From Bullera alba (lineage: Eukaryota > Basidiomycota > Tremellomycetes > Tremellales > Bulleraceae), in NCBI GenBank assembly GCA_001600095.1, contig BCIX01000004.1:438586-502585 (forward strand): 64,000 nt of DNA, written 5' to 3'. Shown here piece by piece: positions 1 through 11,429 of the stretch. Positions within the stretch are counted from its first letter, which is position 1, and each line of letters opens with the position of its first letter. A model generated the notes under the pieces. It was not told the origin of the DNA. It made no database searches and worked only from the letters and a program-made list of their open reading frames with translations. A program made the translations under genes and the position numbers.

Positions 1-1322
1 CCGCAGTGGAGCTTGCACCCGCCCCCCTCCCAGCTGTCGACTTCATCCCCGTCGCTCAGCCTTTCATCCCTGCTCCCGCCCCCGCCCCCATCGCCACGTT
101 CAACTTCTTCCCATCCGCCCCCGCGCCACCCGCTGTCGAGAACGCTCCCGCTGTCTTCGAGGTTTCGGATGCATCGATGGAGATGGACATCGATGAGCCA
201 CCCGCATATCCAACCGACACGGGTGCCACCTGGACCGAGGACCTCGAATGGGACAAAATGGACATCGACGGACCGGAATACTCACTTGCCTCTGCGTTCA
301 ACTACGGATTGCAGGTGGGTATGTCGATGGCAGCCATGAACGATGTCGAAGTGGTGGACATGATGATGGACACGGAGATGAACATGGGCCAGGATATGGG
401 AGATGTATCGATGGAGCTGGAAGCCGCGGATGAGGAGATGGAGATCGAGGCCTGCCTTACCCAAACTCCTCAGTGGGCCCCGGTGGCCCAGGCACCCTCT
501 CTGCCACCGACCTACCACTCCACGGCACCAGCTCCCTCTCTTCCAGTTCAGGCAACCCCTACTCCTGCTCCATCAGCGTACATCCCTACACAGCCGGTCT
601 CTGCTCCACCCACCTCCTTCTTCCAGCTCCCCGTCCAACAGGCGATGTCGTTCAACCCTGTCACGGTGCCCAACCACTCTCTACCTCCACCACCCTCCGC
701 ACCGGCACCACTTCCCTCCGCTTCCCCATTCAAGAGGGTCACTCCAACGCGGTCAACCAATCGAGTCAGCAAGCAAATCTTTTCACGCCCAGCTGCCTCG
801 ATGGAAAACGCGTACCCTGCTCGGATGGACATGCCTCCTCCTGCCACAGTCCCGGCCTCCACCCCTCTTCCCCCTTCGAACACCTCCACGGCATTCAGCA
901 GACCGTCAGCCCCGGTCGGTGTAGCCCAGCTCCTGGCAAGAGTATCTGCACCAGCCGAGGACGACGAGAATGGCAGGGCTCAGCGAGCCCAGGTGTTCAA
1001 CAAGAGGACGAGGATGGACGATCCCGACGCAGCCTCGTCATCGACATTCGCCGCACCTCCATCGATCCCTGCTCCCATGGCTCCCGCCGCCGTCGTGCCT
1101 CCCGCTGTAGTGTTCTCTGCTGGACAGAGCGTCAAGACGCAACAGCAGGAGGACGATGAAGTCATCGCCGCGGCCGAGGCGATGCAGAAGGCGTACGACG
1201 ACGAGGTGGCCAACCTCGCCAATGCGCCAATTGTCCCTGCTGGTCCCACCGAGGAGCAGCTTGAGATAAAGCGGGAGCTCGCCAGGCGGAAGAAGGAGCG
1301 GCAGAAGGCCAGGCGGCGGTAG
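1..1322 (+). CDS. Pro/Ser/Ala-rich hypothetical protein, 3' part
   Basis: The reading frame is open from the left edge (frame of base 3) to TAG at 1320-1322 and has no ATG at its left end, so the true start lies outside the window. About 439 residues are visible. The first part is rich in Pro and Ala, followed by an acidic, Met-rich stretch (many MDI/MEM tracts, residues about 55-150), a long Pro/Ser/Thr-rich part, and a basic tail with Arg/Lys clusters ending in three arginines. The basic tail could be a nuclear localisation signal (inference). No known catalytic domain is recognisable. It looks like a disordered nuclear or scaffold protein; function unknown. Confidence 0.7.
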   Translation, partial: AVELAPAPLPAVDFIPVAQPFIPAPAPAPIATFNFFPSAPAPPAVENAPAVFEVSDASMEMDIDEPPAYPTDTGATWTEDLEWDKMDIDGPEYSLASAFNYGLQVGMSMAAMNDVEVVDMMMDTEMNMGQDMGDVSMELEAADEEMEIEACLTQTPQWAPVAQAPSLPPTYHSTAPAPSLPVQATPTPAPSAYIPTQPVSAPPTSFFQLPVQQAMSFNPVTVPNHSLPPPPSAPAPLPSASPFKRVTPTRSTNRVSKQIFSRPAASMENAYPARMDMPPPATVPASTPLPPSNTSTAFSRPSAPVGVAQLLARVSAPAEDDENGRAQRAQVFNKRTRMDDPDAASSSTFAAPPSIPAPMAPAAVVPPAVVFSAGQSVKTQQQEDDEVIAAAEAMQKAYDDEVANLANAPIVPAGPTEEQLEIKRELARRKKERQKARRR

Positions 1323-1731
1323 GGGAAGGAGGAGTCTAGGCTTTCGGGCCTGGAGGGAAGTGTTCAAGTGAGTCTAGTCTCAAGTTATCAGTGATAAGGG
1401 GCGATGCTAACAGGATCAAGGACATAGGTCAACCGCCTACAACCGGTCCGCAGCTCAATGAGCACTCGACAATCATTACATCACCCCCCACTCTTTGACA
1501 ACACGATCTTTACACATCACATCCGTTCATCACCGGACAACATCCACATTCGGAGATCGAGGGAGGATCTTCACTGGCGATGGTTGCCAGGGTCGACATA
1601 TAACAAGTAAGGGACCTGCTGGGCAGGCCCGAGTGGAGCTGGTTTCCCAGGAGAGAGTCAATCAGGATCAAGACCGAGGACACTGCTGGCAAAGTGTCTC
1701 GAAGCCACCCGGGCCTTCAGCCGCTCCTACA

Positions 1732-2190
1732 ATGCGCATGAGAGCCCCGGTGGGCGCAGAGGTACCGACTAACGAAGGTGAGTAAAGCTGTGAGCAAGGC
1801 GAGTTCGATCAGCTGATAACATTCGACTAGGTCCTCTTTCGCTTCCGACGTTCGCGTCGATGCCACGACTGGGATCCTTCTACCGCAATGACCACCCCTA
1901 TAGCCCACCCGATAATGCACCAGAAGGATCCTTGCTTCATCAGCCAGGTCGTGATGGAGCGTCTCCGCGCAGGGATTGCGGTGAGTCCGAGTGCGAACGC
2001 TCGACAGGACTAGGCTGATCTTATAGTTAGTCGGCTTGCTCACTTTAACGTCTGGAACGTTGAAGTGGGAGATGGAAGGTGTAGAAGTCTTGAAGGTATC
2101 TGGAGGACCTGTAGGACCAAGGACGATGTTGAATCATACTGGCCGGAGGAGTCAGGGTATGATGTGCAGTTGCTAGTTGAACACGATTAG
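1732..2190 (+). CDS. Hypothetical protein, 119 aa, three exons
   Basis: Spliced model: exons 1732-1777, 1831-1980 and 2027-2190, giving 360 nt (119 codons plus TAG). Both introns have GTGAG donors and TAG acceptors, and both break the frame at the same phase, so the three exons join into one open frame; this is the main support. The frame continues open upstream of the ATG without another ATG. The product starts MRMRAPVG, has a Pro/Ser-rich middle and an acidic C-terminus ending VEHD. No family was recognised. It may be a lineage-specific gene; expression is not shown. Confidence 0.45.
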
Positions 2191-2630
2191 AATTTGTATC
2201 TCATGCCTCGTTGGCGGTTGTACTGTAGTCAAGCATGTAGCGTAGATCAAGAACGGCCAGACTCCTCCCGGGCGCCCGTTTCACCATCGGATCAGCTTCG
2301 AAGCGCTTCCCCTTGTTCACATGAATGAAAGACGAGTATGATCGAGATGCCTCAAAGTCCAGACAGGCTGGGCGGTAACAGTGAGCCCTGCAGACAGCGA
2401 TTTACTGCGTTCAGTATTTACGAGGACGGCCCGGGTCATCGGGTCATCGCTCTACCATTGGCAAGCCTAGGCATCGATGACAAGGTCGCTGACACACGGA
2501 CAAAAGAGAACATCATGGACTGATCTGTGCATGAAAACCTCTGACCTTTCTATAATATTATGGACACACCTGCACCCGCCGTGATCCATCTTGTCGCTTC
2601 GAATCCATAGAATGGTCGCGGTCTTTGACT
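2191..2630. other. Intergenic stretch, no supported gene
   Basis: About 440 bases between the small three-exon gene and the end of the decayed F-box-like copy. One short open frame (2338-2523, +) has no recognisable features. Nothing else is supported. Confidence 0.5.
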
Positions 2631-3616
2631 TCAGGCCGGGTTGACCAAGGCAGCTACTCCGCGGAGTTGCTCTGCCCTGTCTGCGGGCGAACGATCAATA
2701 AGCATCTTTCGGTGAACTTCGAGGTCCCAGCCGCAGCAAAGGCAGGGTGGTGTGTCTTGCCATCGATTGAAGTTGACCTTGCCTCATTGGGCCTTGGGGA
2801 AATTTGGGTCTTCGTACAGTGCCATAGTCAACCGGGTGTTCCAAACGGACTCGATGCGATGAATATCGTCTCTTTGCGCGAAAGCTATTGCGAGCAACTG
2901 GTCGTACGCTTCCCTCCGACTTGGATTCAACTGACCTTGACCAACTTGGCCCTGGGCCTGATTGACCGGCGTAGTAGTTTCCGCTATCATAGGGCAGTCG
3001 TGGGCGAGTCCCGTCGAATGACCGTATAGGTGGAGATCGTTTTTCGACTTGACCATCTCCCATTCCTCGCCCTCATAGTACGGCGTCCGCGTTTCATCAT
3101 AAGACGATCAACTTGTTGGCAACCCGACAGTCGTGCTCTACCCCCTTGTCCGACTGCAGCATCGATTTGGGCGGTATAATAGTCTTGCTTGTTGAGCTTC
3201 CGCCTGTACTGGTGCGCGTGATCTTGACAACCGGGCAGACCCCGTATCAGGGAGGGCAAGTCGGCTGCCACGACCGATTCGTACAGTATAGGAGAGGCCA
3301 CTTCGTGGAAGATCTACGTAAGAGGGCAGCAGAGGTCCATATGACGGTGTAGGAGGACTGAGAAAGTTTCAGGATGTCTCGTACGCACCATTGATACTCG
3401 GCAAACAGAAACCAAGTCTTGTTGATGGAAGTCGGACCACGTTGCGCTCTTCCATGGCGGCGGAACTTCACGCTTCAGATGTTCGAAGACTTCGAACCAT
3501 ATTTCAGGCGGTAGTTGTGGTCGATCCAAGTCGGGCGAAGGGGGAGGCTGAAACGCCGATTGGATATGAGGGGGCACTTTCCCGCCGAATGTGCCGGGAT
3601 CGCTGAAACTCAGCAT
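2631..3616 (-). pseudogene. Decayed F-box-like paralog (copy A)
   Basis: Exon 1 (3616-3389) carries an F-box-like N-terminus (PPEIWFEVFEHLKREVPPPW, then FHQQDL and VCRVS) that matches copies at 22.0 and 24.35 kb. A 75-nt GT-AG intron (3388-3314) sits at the family's conserved position. Exon 2 starts IFHEVASPILYESVV, again like the paralogs. After about 35 residues the similarity breaks off; the middle of the protein is missing and the frame changes. Similarity returns in another frame (HLYGHSTG... TMALYED), meets an in-frame TGA at 2786-2784, and then continues in frame into the family C-terminus (RWQDTPPCLCCGWDLE) to a stop at 2633-2631. Internal deletion, frameshift and stop together indicate a pseudogene. 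Confidence 0.7.
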
Positions 3617-4123
3617 CTCGATGTCGTCGTCACAGAATGATGGAGGGTTGCCCACCGGATCGATTAGTCAAGCCTGACGGTCGACAAAGCGGTGGGGATT
3701 GATGCAAGAGTGATGGGTATAACACCAGTACAACGTAGCCAAGATCGACTTTGGGCCAACGCTGGTACTTTGAGTCAAGGACTCAAGGTTAGATTCGCAG
3801 AAGGGTTCTCACGGTGTCATATTTACAAATGTCCTCCGGTGACGTGGTGACCTGTCTCTTCCGTCGTGAGTGGTGGCCGGTCGTCGGCCCGTAATCTGCT
3901 CAACGATCGCTCAGACAACGGGCATAGCGGCGCATATTGGTGCATATGCAGACATGTATCGCCAAGAGTCACATACAAAACGAGCCTAGCTCGCACTCTC
4001 GTATGATGCCCAAAGGCTAGACATGTCAAGTCGTAATCGTGTCGTGAGTCGTCAAGCATGAAATCGATTTACACACATCATTCCGCCTTCTTCCCAAGCC
4101 CGGCGGAGAGAGCACTTGGTATC
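3617..4123. other. Intergenic stretch, no supported gene
   Basis: About 500 bases upstream of decayed copy A and downstream of the Yen1-like gene. Short open frames here have no paralog in the window and no recognisable motif. Confidence 0.5.
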
Positions 4124-7100
4124 TCACTGACACCCTGTGATGTCGATAAACTCCTCATCCGACGTTTCGCTAATCATGACAAACTTTGTCCTTCTCTTCT
4201 CCTGCTCACGATGCCTCGTAAGCCCATTGGCGGGTTTCGAGCCCGTACTCTGGGCTGGGCGGAGGACTTGGAGATTCAACTTGCCCTGAGAGACCGGTTC
4301 TAGGGATCGAGGCGAGGTCGCCTTGCTGGTCATGTCGGCGAACATGATCTTCCTGGTGGACCTAGTGCTGGTAGCGGATCTAGGCGATCTCCTCCTCGGT
4401 TTCGGAGATACTGGTACTGACGCGGATGATCGCGATGGTGAGGGAGTAGGTGAAGGATCCGCACTGGCCGAAGCGACAATCGGCGGCGTTCTCTCACGCG
4501 ACGATTCAGCAAGAGGCGCAGGAGCTTCCTTGACAAATGTCGATTTCGGCAATGTGACTGGCGGTAGGTGTGTTGGAAGCGATATCGACTTTGTGAACGT
4601 TCTTCGAGTGAACTTCAGCTTCGCCTTTGGCGTCTCCTCTTCCGAAGACATTGTCAGATCGATCGGTTCGGAAGAGTTCTGAGAGGACTTTGGCTGCGAT
4701 ACCACATCGACCTGATCATCGTCTTCGAGCGTGATTGTCGTGTTGGTAGTTTCCCGGCTGGAGGACTCTTTGCCCATTCGCTCAGTTTTCGCTGGATCAC
4801 TTTGACTACTACCGCTTGGGGACGAGGTTACGCGGAGCAGTTTCGAACTCGGCCTGGACCTCGATTTGGACACTCTGGAGACGATTTCGATACTGGACGA
4901 ATTGCTCGATGCGGAACTAGGCGGCGCGGGTCGCGTGACTCCAAGAATCGAAGGGACCGGAGTGAAGGGAGCCGAGGTAGATTGCTGGGCTGATTTCCTT
5001 GGCGTACTTGGTGGTGAGGGGGACAAGGATGTGTTGATAGGTTGGGAGAACTCGACTGAGGCGGAGCGCCTCGTGGCGATAGGAACTCGTCTCTTCTCGA
5101 CTCGCTTGGCAGCAGCTTTGACGGGCTTGCTGGTTTGTGTCGGGATCGGCTTGACAACCTGCGTCGGAGCCGCCTGACTCGGTCCTGCCTGAAAGAAATT
5201 TCTGAACGTGTTGACGTTGAAACTGTCGACCGGCTCGACCGCCTTGAGTGATCTCGACTTGGTCATCGGCGCCCTCTTCTTCAACGGGACTTTGGCCTTG
5301 GCCAGCTTCTCCTCGCGGTAGGCTTCGATCAAGCCAGGGTACGCGGCTTTGACCAGGTATTCCGGCACCCAGACCCTCAGCTCGTTCTTGACCGTGACCT
5401 CCTTGTGGCTGGCAGAGTTGTCGTCATTGTCGACCAAGCCTAGTTCTGCCCTCTTGGACGCTGGAAGATCTTTGGGGTCCACCCTGTGGCCAAACATGGC
5501 ATCGTGACACCTGTCGACGTACGGCTGGGGGTTGAAGCTCAATCGATATTCGTTCAGCTCGGAATTGGTTGGATCGCTTCGATCCCCGTAGATCTTGTTC
5601 GAGTGGACAGGCGCGTCGGGGCAGGGTGAAGATGAAGATGATGCTGCCGATGTCGATCCCAATTTGGACGTCGCGGAAGTGCTGGCCGAGTGTACTGTCT
5701 GGAAAAATGAATTGATTTGGCTGCCAGACGCGTACTTAGCCGTCGAAGTCGATTGGGGAGCCGAATAAGACACGAAATCGTCGTTGGCGGAGACATCTCC
5801 CTTCATCCTCACCGCTCTCCTGGCCTGGTGGAGGAATTCCCCTTGAAAGACACTCATGCTCTCTGTCGCAAATCGCCTTGCCACAATCTCCTTTGTGCCA
5901 AACTCGAAGAACTTCTCCATCGCTCTTGCCATTCCTTCCAAATCCCCTCTTCCCTCGTTCCGCGCTCGCCCGCGTCGAGGTCCAGCTTGTCCTTTACCGA
6001 ATCCCGGCCAACCTGCCTCCGGGGAATCCGCTTGCGATGTCGTCGGACGAAGGTATGCCTCGATCGCGACGGGAGGGAAGAGCTTGGTGATTTCCTGCGA
6101 TTCTAGCTTTTGAGCCAGAACCGTATTCTTCCTGCCAATATGACCAGTGCTGTTGGTTCGCAATTCCTCTAAGATCGCTAGGAGGCTGAATTGCTGTTTC
6201 GTCTTGAATCGAGCGGGATCCTGCAGATACGAATGAAGGAATTTCGAATGCCCAGCGTGTGCCAGACCGTTTGCTATCGTCGTTCCTAAGGGCATGGGTC
6301 AGTTGTCGTCATGTTGCGGCTTTAGCAATTCCTGAACTCACCAATGCCCTCAAAACCGCTGGGGGAGTAGTCACCTCCTCTCAAAAGTGCGATAAACACT
6401 AATGCCATTCTGCAATCCTCCTCGGTGACAAGCTCCGTGTCTTCTTTCTCTGCAAACAAATCTCTGATGGCTGTCGAATGGTACACCTCAAAGGGTCGCT
6501 GATCCGTACGGGACGAGTTACTTTGCGTCGATGTCCCAACCGATCCGGTCAAAGTGGGAGAGTTACTGACAAAAATTCTTCAGCTTGGCACTTCAGATTG
6601 GACAGCTGTTACCCACTTTCTCACAACACATTTAGCACCAAATAATAACGCGTCCACGTCATCCGTCAAGACTGCGTCGATCTTGCCTTGTCGATTCATG
6701 ATCGCCAACTCCGCTTCCGCCTCTCCTGGCGCCTGCTAGAATTAGCACAAGTGCAACAGATGTCAGGTCTCTTAGCTCACGTTCCACCATTCCAGCCCGC
6801 ACTCATCAAGCAGGTCTTTGAACTGCTTGCTTCGGTGATCATTGGTCCCAAAATGTCCTGATACATATTGATTGCGTTTCTGACTCGGTTTTTGCGGTCC
6901 ATCTGTAGCGCGATCAGTATGCAGACCTTAGTCACCACATCTCCTAAGGGCGACTCACCGAATACAAATACAGGTAGTACAGGTTGTGACAACAAGGTCG
7001 TAATCTTGAAGAAGATCGTTCGCAAGAAAGGGTTCTCCCCATGCTGAGGGACTTGTGCATGAAAGATCCATATCCTGGGCACGTCGGAACCTCAGCATGG

Positions 7101-7350
7101 TCAATACGGCCAGGGTGAAATAGTCTTGTCCTAGCCACTCGACAGCTTCGCTCTATCACTCACGAAGCATCAATGCCGAGGACGAAAGCCCTCAAGCCAT
7201 TCTTGTTGGACAAGAAAGCATCTCTAGTCAATGTCGTGAGAGAAGTTCGGGCGGCGGCTGGGCGCAGTAGCTGATTGCATTACGAGTCAGTGTCTGAGCT
7301 CGACCGAAATACCAATCGGCACTCACTTCCCAAAGGCCGGGCACGCCCAT
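4124..7350 (-). CDS. YEN1: Holliday junction resolvase, Yen1/GEN1 type (XPG family)
   Basis: Seven exons: 7350-7327, 7270-7164, 7074-6959, 6902-6781, 6735-6617, 6565-6342 and 6285-4124 (2,874 nt, 957 aa). Seen: the XPG N-domain start MGVPGLWE, then GIDAS, FVFDGPQKPSQKRN, then the XPG-I acidic cluster APGEAEAELA and TDDVDALLFG, and a helix-hairpin-helix part with GGDYSPSGFEGIG. A long Ser/Pro-rich C-terminus follows, containing RVWVPEYLVKAAYPGLIEAY, which resembles the Yen1 segment around WLPKYLIP. Family knowledge: structure-selective nuclease that cuts Holliday junctions symmetrically, in the nucleus. The C-terminal SP/TP sites fit cell-cycle control as in yeast (inference). The first exon has only eight codons. 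FEN1, XPG and EXO1 are less likely because the N and I domains are close together and the tail is Yen1-like. Confidence 0.88.
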
Positions 7351-7714
7351 GGCGGCAAGAGGTAGCTCAAGAAGTATACGTAGACATGCGTTGAGCCTTG
7401 TACCTGTCACAAGCCTATTACTGGGATCTTGTGGTGAGCAGTGACTGCTGTAGCTGGAACGATGAACGAGACAGTAGATGAACGATGAAGCTTGAAGAGT
7501 GACAAGAGTGAGAGGAGGTCAACAAATCGATCTGACGTGTTTCGCATTTCCGTGCCTGAAACCAACCTCCACCACCACCAAGTTAATTTGATTCCGTCAG
7601 TCCGGCTTATATTTTGGAGATTTTCGCTGTCGCCCGAGCGGTTGCCGAGCGGTGATGAGCTCGAGCTTGTTATCGGTGCTGACGAGTTCAGAACATCAGC
7701 AGCAATCAGCCAAA
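7351..7714. promoter_or_regulatory. Shared divergent promoter region, YEN1-like / RPA49
   Basis: 364 bases between the two start codons, read in opposite directions. No TATA box or other clear element stands out. An ATG in frame with RPA49 occurs within it (7652), so part may be coding. Confidence 0.4.
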
Positions 7715-9319
7715 ATGTCACAAGAGCCGACTAGGAAGAACAAGCGAAAGTCGATGGGAGGTGACGCCACGGCTTCGGGGTCTGGCTCTGGCTCTGGGGT
7801 GAAGGTGTCGGTTTTGGAACCGTCTGCATCTGCTGGACCAGTGTTCGGTGAGTTGACTCGTCTTGAGTAGCTTGCAGCTCCAGTATCGCTCTATTAGACC
7901 GAAGTTGTGCTGATTGTCTGCCAACTCAGTCAACTTCCCCTCTGTGCGACCTGCAAAGTCTACGTCGTTCACGATTTACGCTCGGGATGCGGGTTCAACA
8001 GACCCGTTGCCAAAGCAAGAGACTATTCTGGCCGGGGAGACGGAGGATGTGGAGTACTTTTCGACAAATCGGTTGACGAGAGCATGGGTAGAGGGAAACG
8101 ATTGCCAGTGAGTCGACCGCATGCTGAGGTCCTCGGCCGTGATGGCATTTTGCTAACACCAAACGTCTCGCAGGTATCTTCCCGCAGTGTATGATAAGGA
8201 GAAGGGAACCCTAGTCATTCACCCTTCTGCACCCTTATACCTCATGTCTCACCGGGCGAAGCGACTCCGACAGGCGGCCTTGACGAACCCATCCATGAAA
8301 GACGACTACAGAGCTCGACGTAATGACCTAGGAGAGGTGTTTGGTACTCGAAAGGCAAAGACCATGATCAGGGCTGAAGAGAGAAACAAGATCGACGTGA
8401 ATGCCATGCAGGGCGTCAAGGGGCATTTGATGGAGACTATCGGCGAGAGCAGTGTAGTAGAGGGCGGTGAGTTGAAATCTACCTCCTAGCGTGCTGTAGT
8501 CTGATGGTTGTACAGTCATTCCACCTCCGGAGCTGATTCCCAAGCCGAACCTTTCGACCTCGAATTTGGCGCTGGTGTACCCCCGGGAATCGCTGTTATC
8601 AGATGGAGAGTGGCAGTCAATCGATGCATCGTCGATCAACAAGGCTGGAGATGACAAGGCCAGGATGGGACTGTTGCCCTATAGGAGAAGTCGGTTCGTG
8701 GAGGAGAAATTGCGGCTGGCTTGCGAATCGAGCATGTCCAGCTCAGAAAAGAAGACAGTCATGTAAGTTTGGAGATTCTGGCTTCAATAAGCAATATGCT
8801 GACTCGGATGTAGTCGACTGAGCTATTACCTCGCTGCGCTGCACGCCTTCAACGATCTCTCCTCGAGACTTTCAAAGCTCGACACGCAAGGCATGCTCGA
8901 CAAACTTCCCGGTTGCCCGACTCAGCTGCTGAACGGCCTTTTGACCCGGTTCGCCGAGAAGTCAGGCAAAAAGTACACCTCGACCGAGAAGACAAAAACA
9001 AAGCTCCTAGCGTGGATGTGCACGGTGTACCTCCACCTCGACGGCTTCTCAGTGTCTGTTGAGCGTGTGGCCAAGGAGCTGAACCTTGCTCCAGGAAAGT
9101 GAGTGTCTTGATCCCAGATCCACGCGCGTGCATTACTGACGCTCGGGTAGGATCGTTGACATGTTCAAGTCGCTTGGGTGTAAAGTCGATTTACCCACGA
9201 CTGCCGAGAGAGAAAAGGCCGGAATGTCACTCGCCGACGCCAAAACGAACAAGAGGGCTGTGCTCAAAGCACCGGTCACCTACCCGAAACCCAAGTCCCG
9301 AGGCCCAGTCAAGCGATAG
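7715..9319 (+). CDS. RPA49: DNA-directed RNA polymerase I subunit RPA49
   Basis: Six exons: 7715-7847, 7930-8107, 8174-8466, 8516-8762, 8814-9098 and 9151-9319 (1,305 nt, 434 aa). The product has a Lys-rich start, a dimerisation-type N-domain (VNFPSVRPAK, YLPAVYDKEKGTLVIHP), a middle part with RRNDLGEVFGTRKAK, and the C-terminal tandem winged-helix part (LLAWMCTVYLHLDGF, KIVDMFKSLGCKV). Length is near yeast A49 (415 aa). Known role: Pol I-specific subunit that pairs with A34.5, supports initiation, elongation and RNA cleavage in the nucleolus. An upstream in-frame ATG at 7652 would add about 21 residues; 7715 was chosen because a short basic leader is usual. All introns use GTGAGT or GTAAGT donors. 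Confidence 0.9.
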
Positions 9320-9459
9320 TGCCCGGAGAGTCGCTCATTGGAATCAACTTGTACAGCTTCTCATGTCACTACATTGCATTACAAAATTGCGTTATGGACA
9401 TTACCCAGTGTCCAGCACTGGCCCTCATCCAAGAAGTACAACTAAAGCGAACTACAGAT

Positions 9460-10338
9460 TTATGCCGTGAGGACTTTTGGCAGGTACACTTTCCACCGCC
9501 TGACACCGTTTGAACTGACAAAGTTGATGACGCCGCCCTTTGACAAATGACTAGCCATGATGGGGTTGACAAGGACGGTCCTGTGATTCATGCTGATAGA
9601 CCCGCTGACATTTCGAGGTGGGTAGGAAGCGTGTGTGGGTTTGGCACGACGGATCGCTGGGATTGGTGAGGCTGGTTGGACAACCAGTCTATACTCATTC
9701 TCAATCTCAGATCGCGGAGCGCTAGGTGCCGGACGAGGCGAAGGAGTCCTCTTGTAAGGTGGTGGGTGAACAGAATGGCTCAGAGCCTCGGGGCTCGTGT
9801 TGGTAGGAGGCGACGATGGCCGCTGCGCCGATGCGAGCGCTTTGAAAGACCGCAAAGGAGGCAAGAGCATGGCTGATGTAGGGACCAGGAGTGCAGGGGC
9901 CTTGAGTTGGTTGAGGGAGTATGCTCGTCGATGGGTCATTGGTTGCGATCGACTGATGACAAGCCCAAGTCAGTACAAGCTTAGGACGGGCAGTGAGCGA
10001 CTCACGGTCTGGGTTTGAGCTGCGAGGGTGATTCTGAAGCGTATCTGACGGGCACACCGGGAGTCAAGGACTACGTCTGTCAGCTAACGGCATCCCGAGG
10101 GAGTGGTCTAACTCACTCTTGTCCTCAGCCTCAGCCTTTGCATCATTGTCTCCGAGTCGTCATGTTCTCCCTCGTCATCCAGCTCCTCCATATCTTGGTC
10201 CTCCTCAGAATGGAACTTGCTGAACCTGTAAGATGAAGGACCAGATTCGAGGACGGAGCGGAGGGACGGTAGCGACTGGGTCGAAGACGATCGGGACATG
10301 GGGGGCAGGTGGGGGATTTGTATGGTCGACGAGGACAT
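9460..10338 (-). CDS. Hypothetical protein, 259 aa, Ser/Pro-rich
   Basis: Spliced model on the minus strand: 10338-10117, 10070-10006 and 9952-9460 (780 nt). Splice sites are GTGAGT/TAG and GTGAGT/CAG, and frames join across both. The N-terminus has a Ser-rich stretch and an acidic run (HSEEDQDMEELDDEGE). The middle is Pro/Ser-rich with SP and TP sites. The C-terminus (MASHLSKGGVINFVSSNGVRRW) is more ordered. No known domain was recognised. It is tail-to-tail with RPA49, with 140 bases between stop codons. Confidence 0.5.
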
Positions 10339-11429
10339 GTTGAGCAAAGGCAGGGATGGATCGACGAGATGTGCAAAGTGATGTCCAGGTGGTAATGTTG
10401 CAGATGGAGATTGCTTGGGCGATGAGTGAATATGTCGAGCACCCACCCCCTCTTATACTGGACAGGCGCTTCGACACCTGATCGTTTGGTAGCGAGGGAC
10501 AATACCGCCAGTGTAGGTAGCACTTCACAATCAGCTCACTTCTCCCTTTCGTGTCCTTGTCCAATCCCAGTGTCAAGTGAGATCTCTTTGGTCCCAACAT
10601 ACTAACCCGTCTCGTCCCCGGGCGCCTGTTACGTTGAAGGTCGACCGGTTTGCATTGTATTGGTAGAAGAACAGACCATCTCCTCATTACCCCTTCGGAC
10701 CCTCTCGACATCTGTTCGAGAGATCTACGAGAGGCAATTAGCAGCTACATGTCACCAATGTCTTGTTGTTCTCGTAGGTATCAAACGGCTCAGTACACGC
10801 AACGCATTTAGCAATTATTGTTCGGCGACTAGACGGTGATACGTGTATCCCTGCGCTTTGACCAGATCTATAATACCATGACCATGGACAATAAGCCGGG
10901 TGGAAGGGGTTGCGCGTGAGTAGCTTGTGACAAGCATGCTCGGACCTGTATGCAGCTCCTAGGACACGGGGTGAAGTGGTGAACAATAGAGGGGGAGCAT
11001 GAGTGAAGCGGACAAAAGGCAGCGACGGAGCGGGATCAAATCCACGCGATCGGTAGTGATTAGCGGAGAACACGATCAACTCCGCTCCGCCTGAATTTTG
11101 TTTTGGCTGGTGCTGCCGTCCAGTGACCAAGCTGCCTGCTGCTGGATCCATCAACGACGATAGCAAGTACGCATCTTGCAATTGGGACACTCAAATTAAA
11201 GCACTAATATCCGAGTATAAAGGAGGGAGACTCGTCAGTCTTACAGCAAAATTCGCCGTTTAAGATTCAAAGCACCTAATCAATCCACGCAACAGACCAC
11301 CAACAATCAAATCCAACCTGCCCACTTAGGTCATCGAGACAGGTGAGAAGGAAACTTCGAGGAAAATCATTGCATAGTACCCATCGTAATCGTGGACGAA
11401 CGGAAAAGACCAATAGAAATACGATCAGG
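10339..11429. other. Long intergenic region before RPC19, no supported gene
   Basis: About 1.1 kb between the 259-aa gene (-) and RPC19 (+), holding both promoters. Several open frames on the minus strand (10143-10711, 10738-11190) lack motifs and convincing starts. A TATA-like AT-rich segment lies near 11210-11220 (GAGTATAAAGG), about 210 bases before the RPC19 start codon. Confidence 0.4.

Noticed and set aside
2625..3029. Plus-strand open frame of 134 codons with a CPVCG sequence that looks like a zinc knuckle
   Set aside because: The opposite strand encodes the conserved C-terminus and middle of F-box-like copy A; the CPVCG is an antisense accident.
4323..5177. Plus-strand open frames opposite the Yen1-like tail
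   Set aside because: Shadow frames of the minus-strand exon, with no motif of their own.
10143..10711. Long overlapping minus-strand open frames upstream of the 259-aa gene
   Set aside because: No motif, and they overlap the better supported spliced model in another frame.
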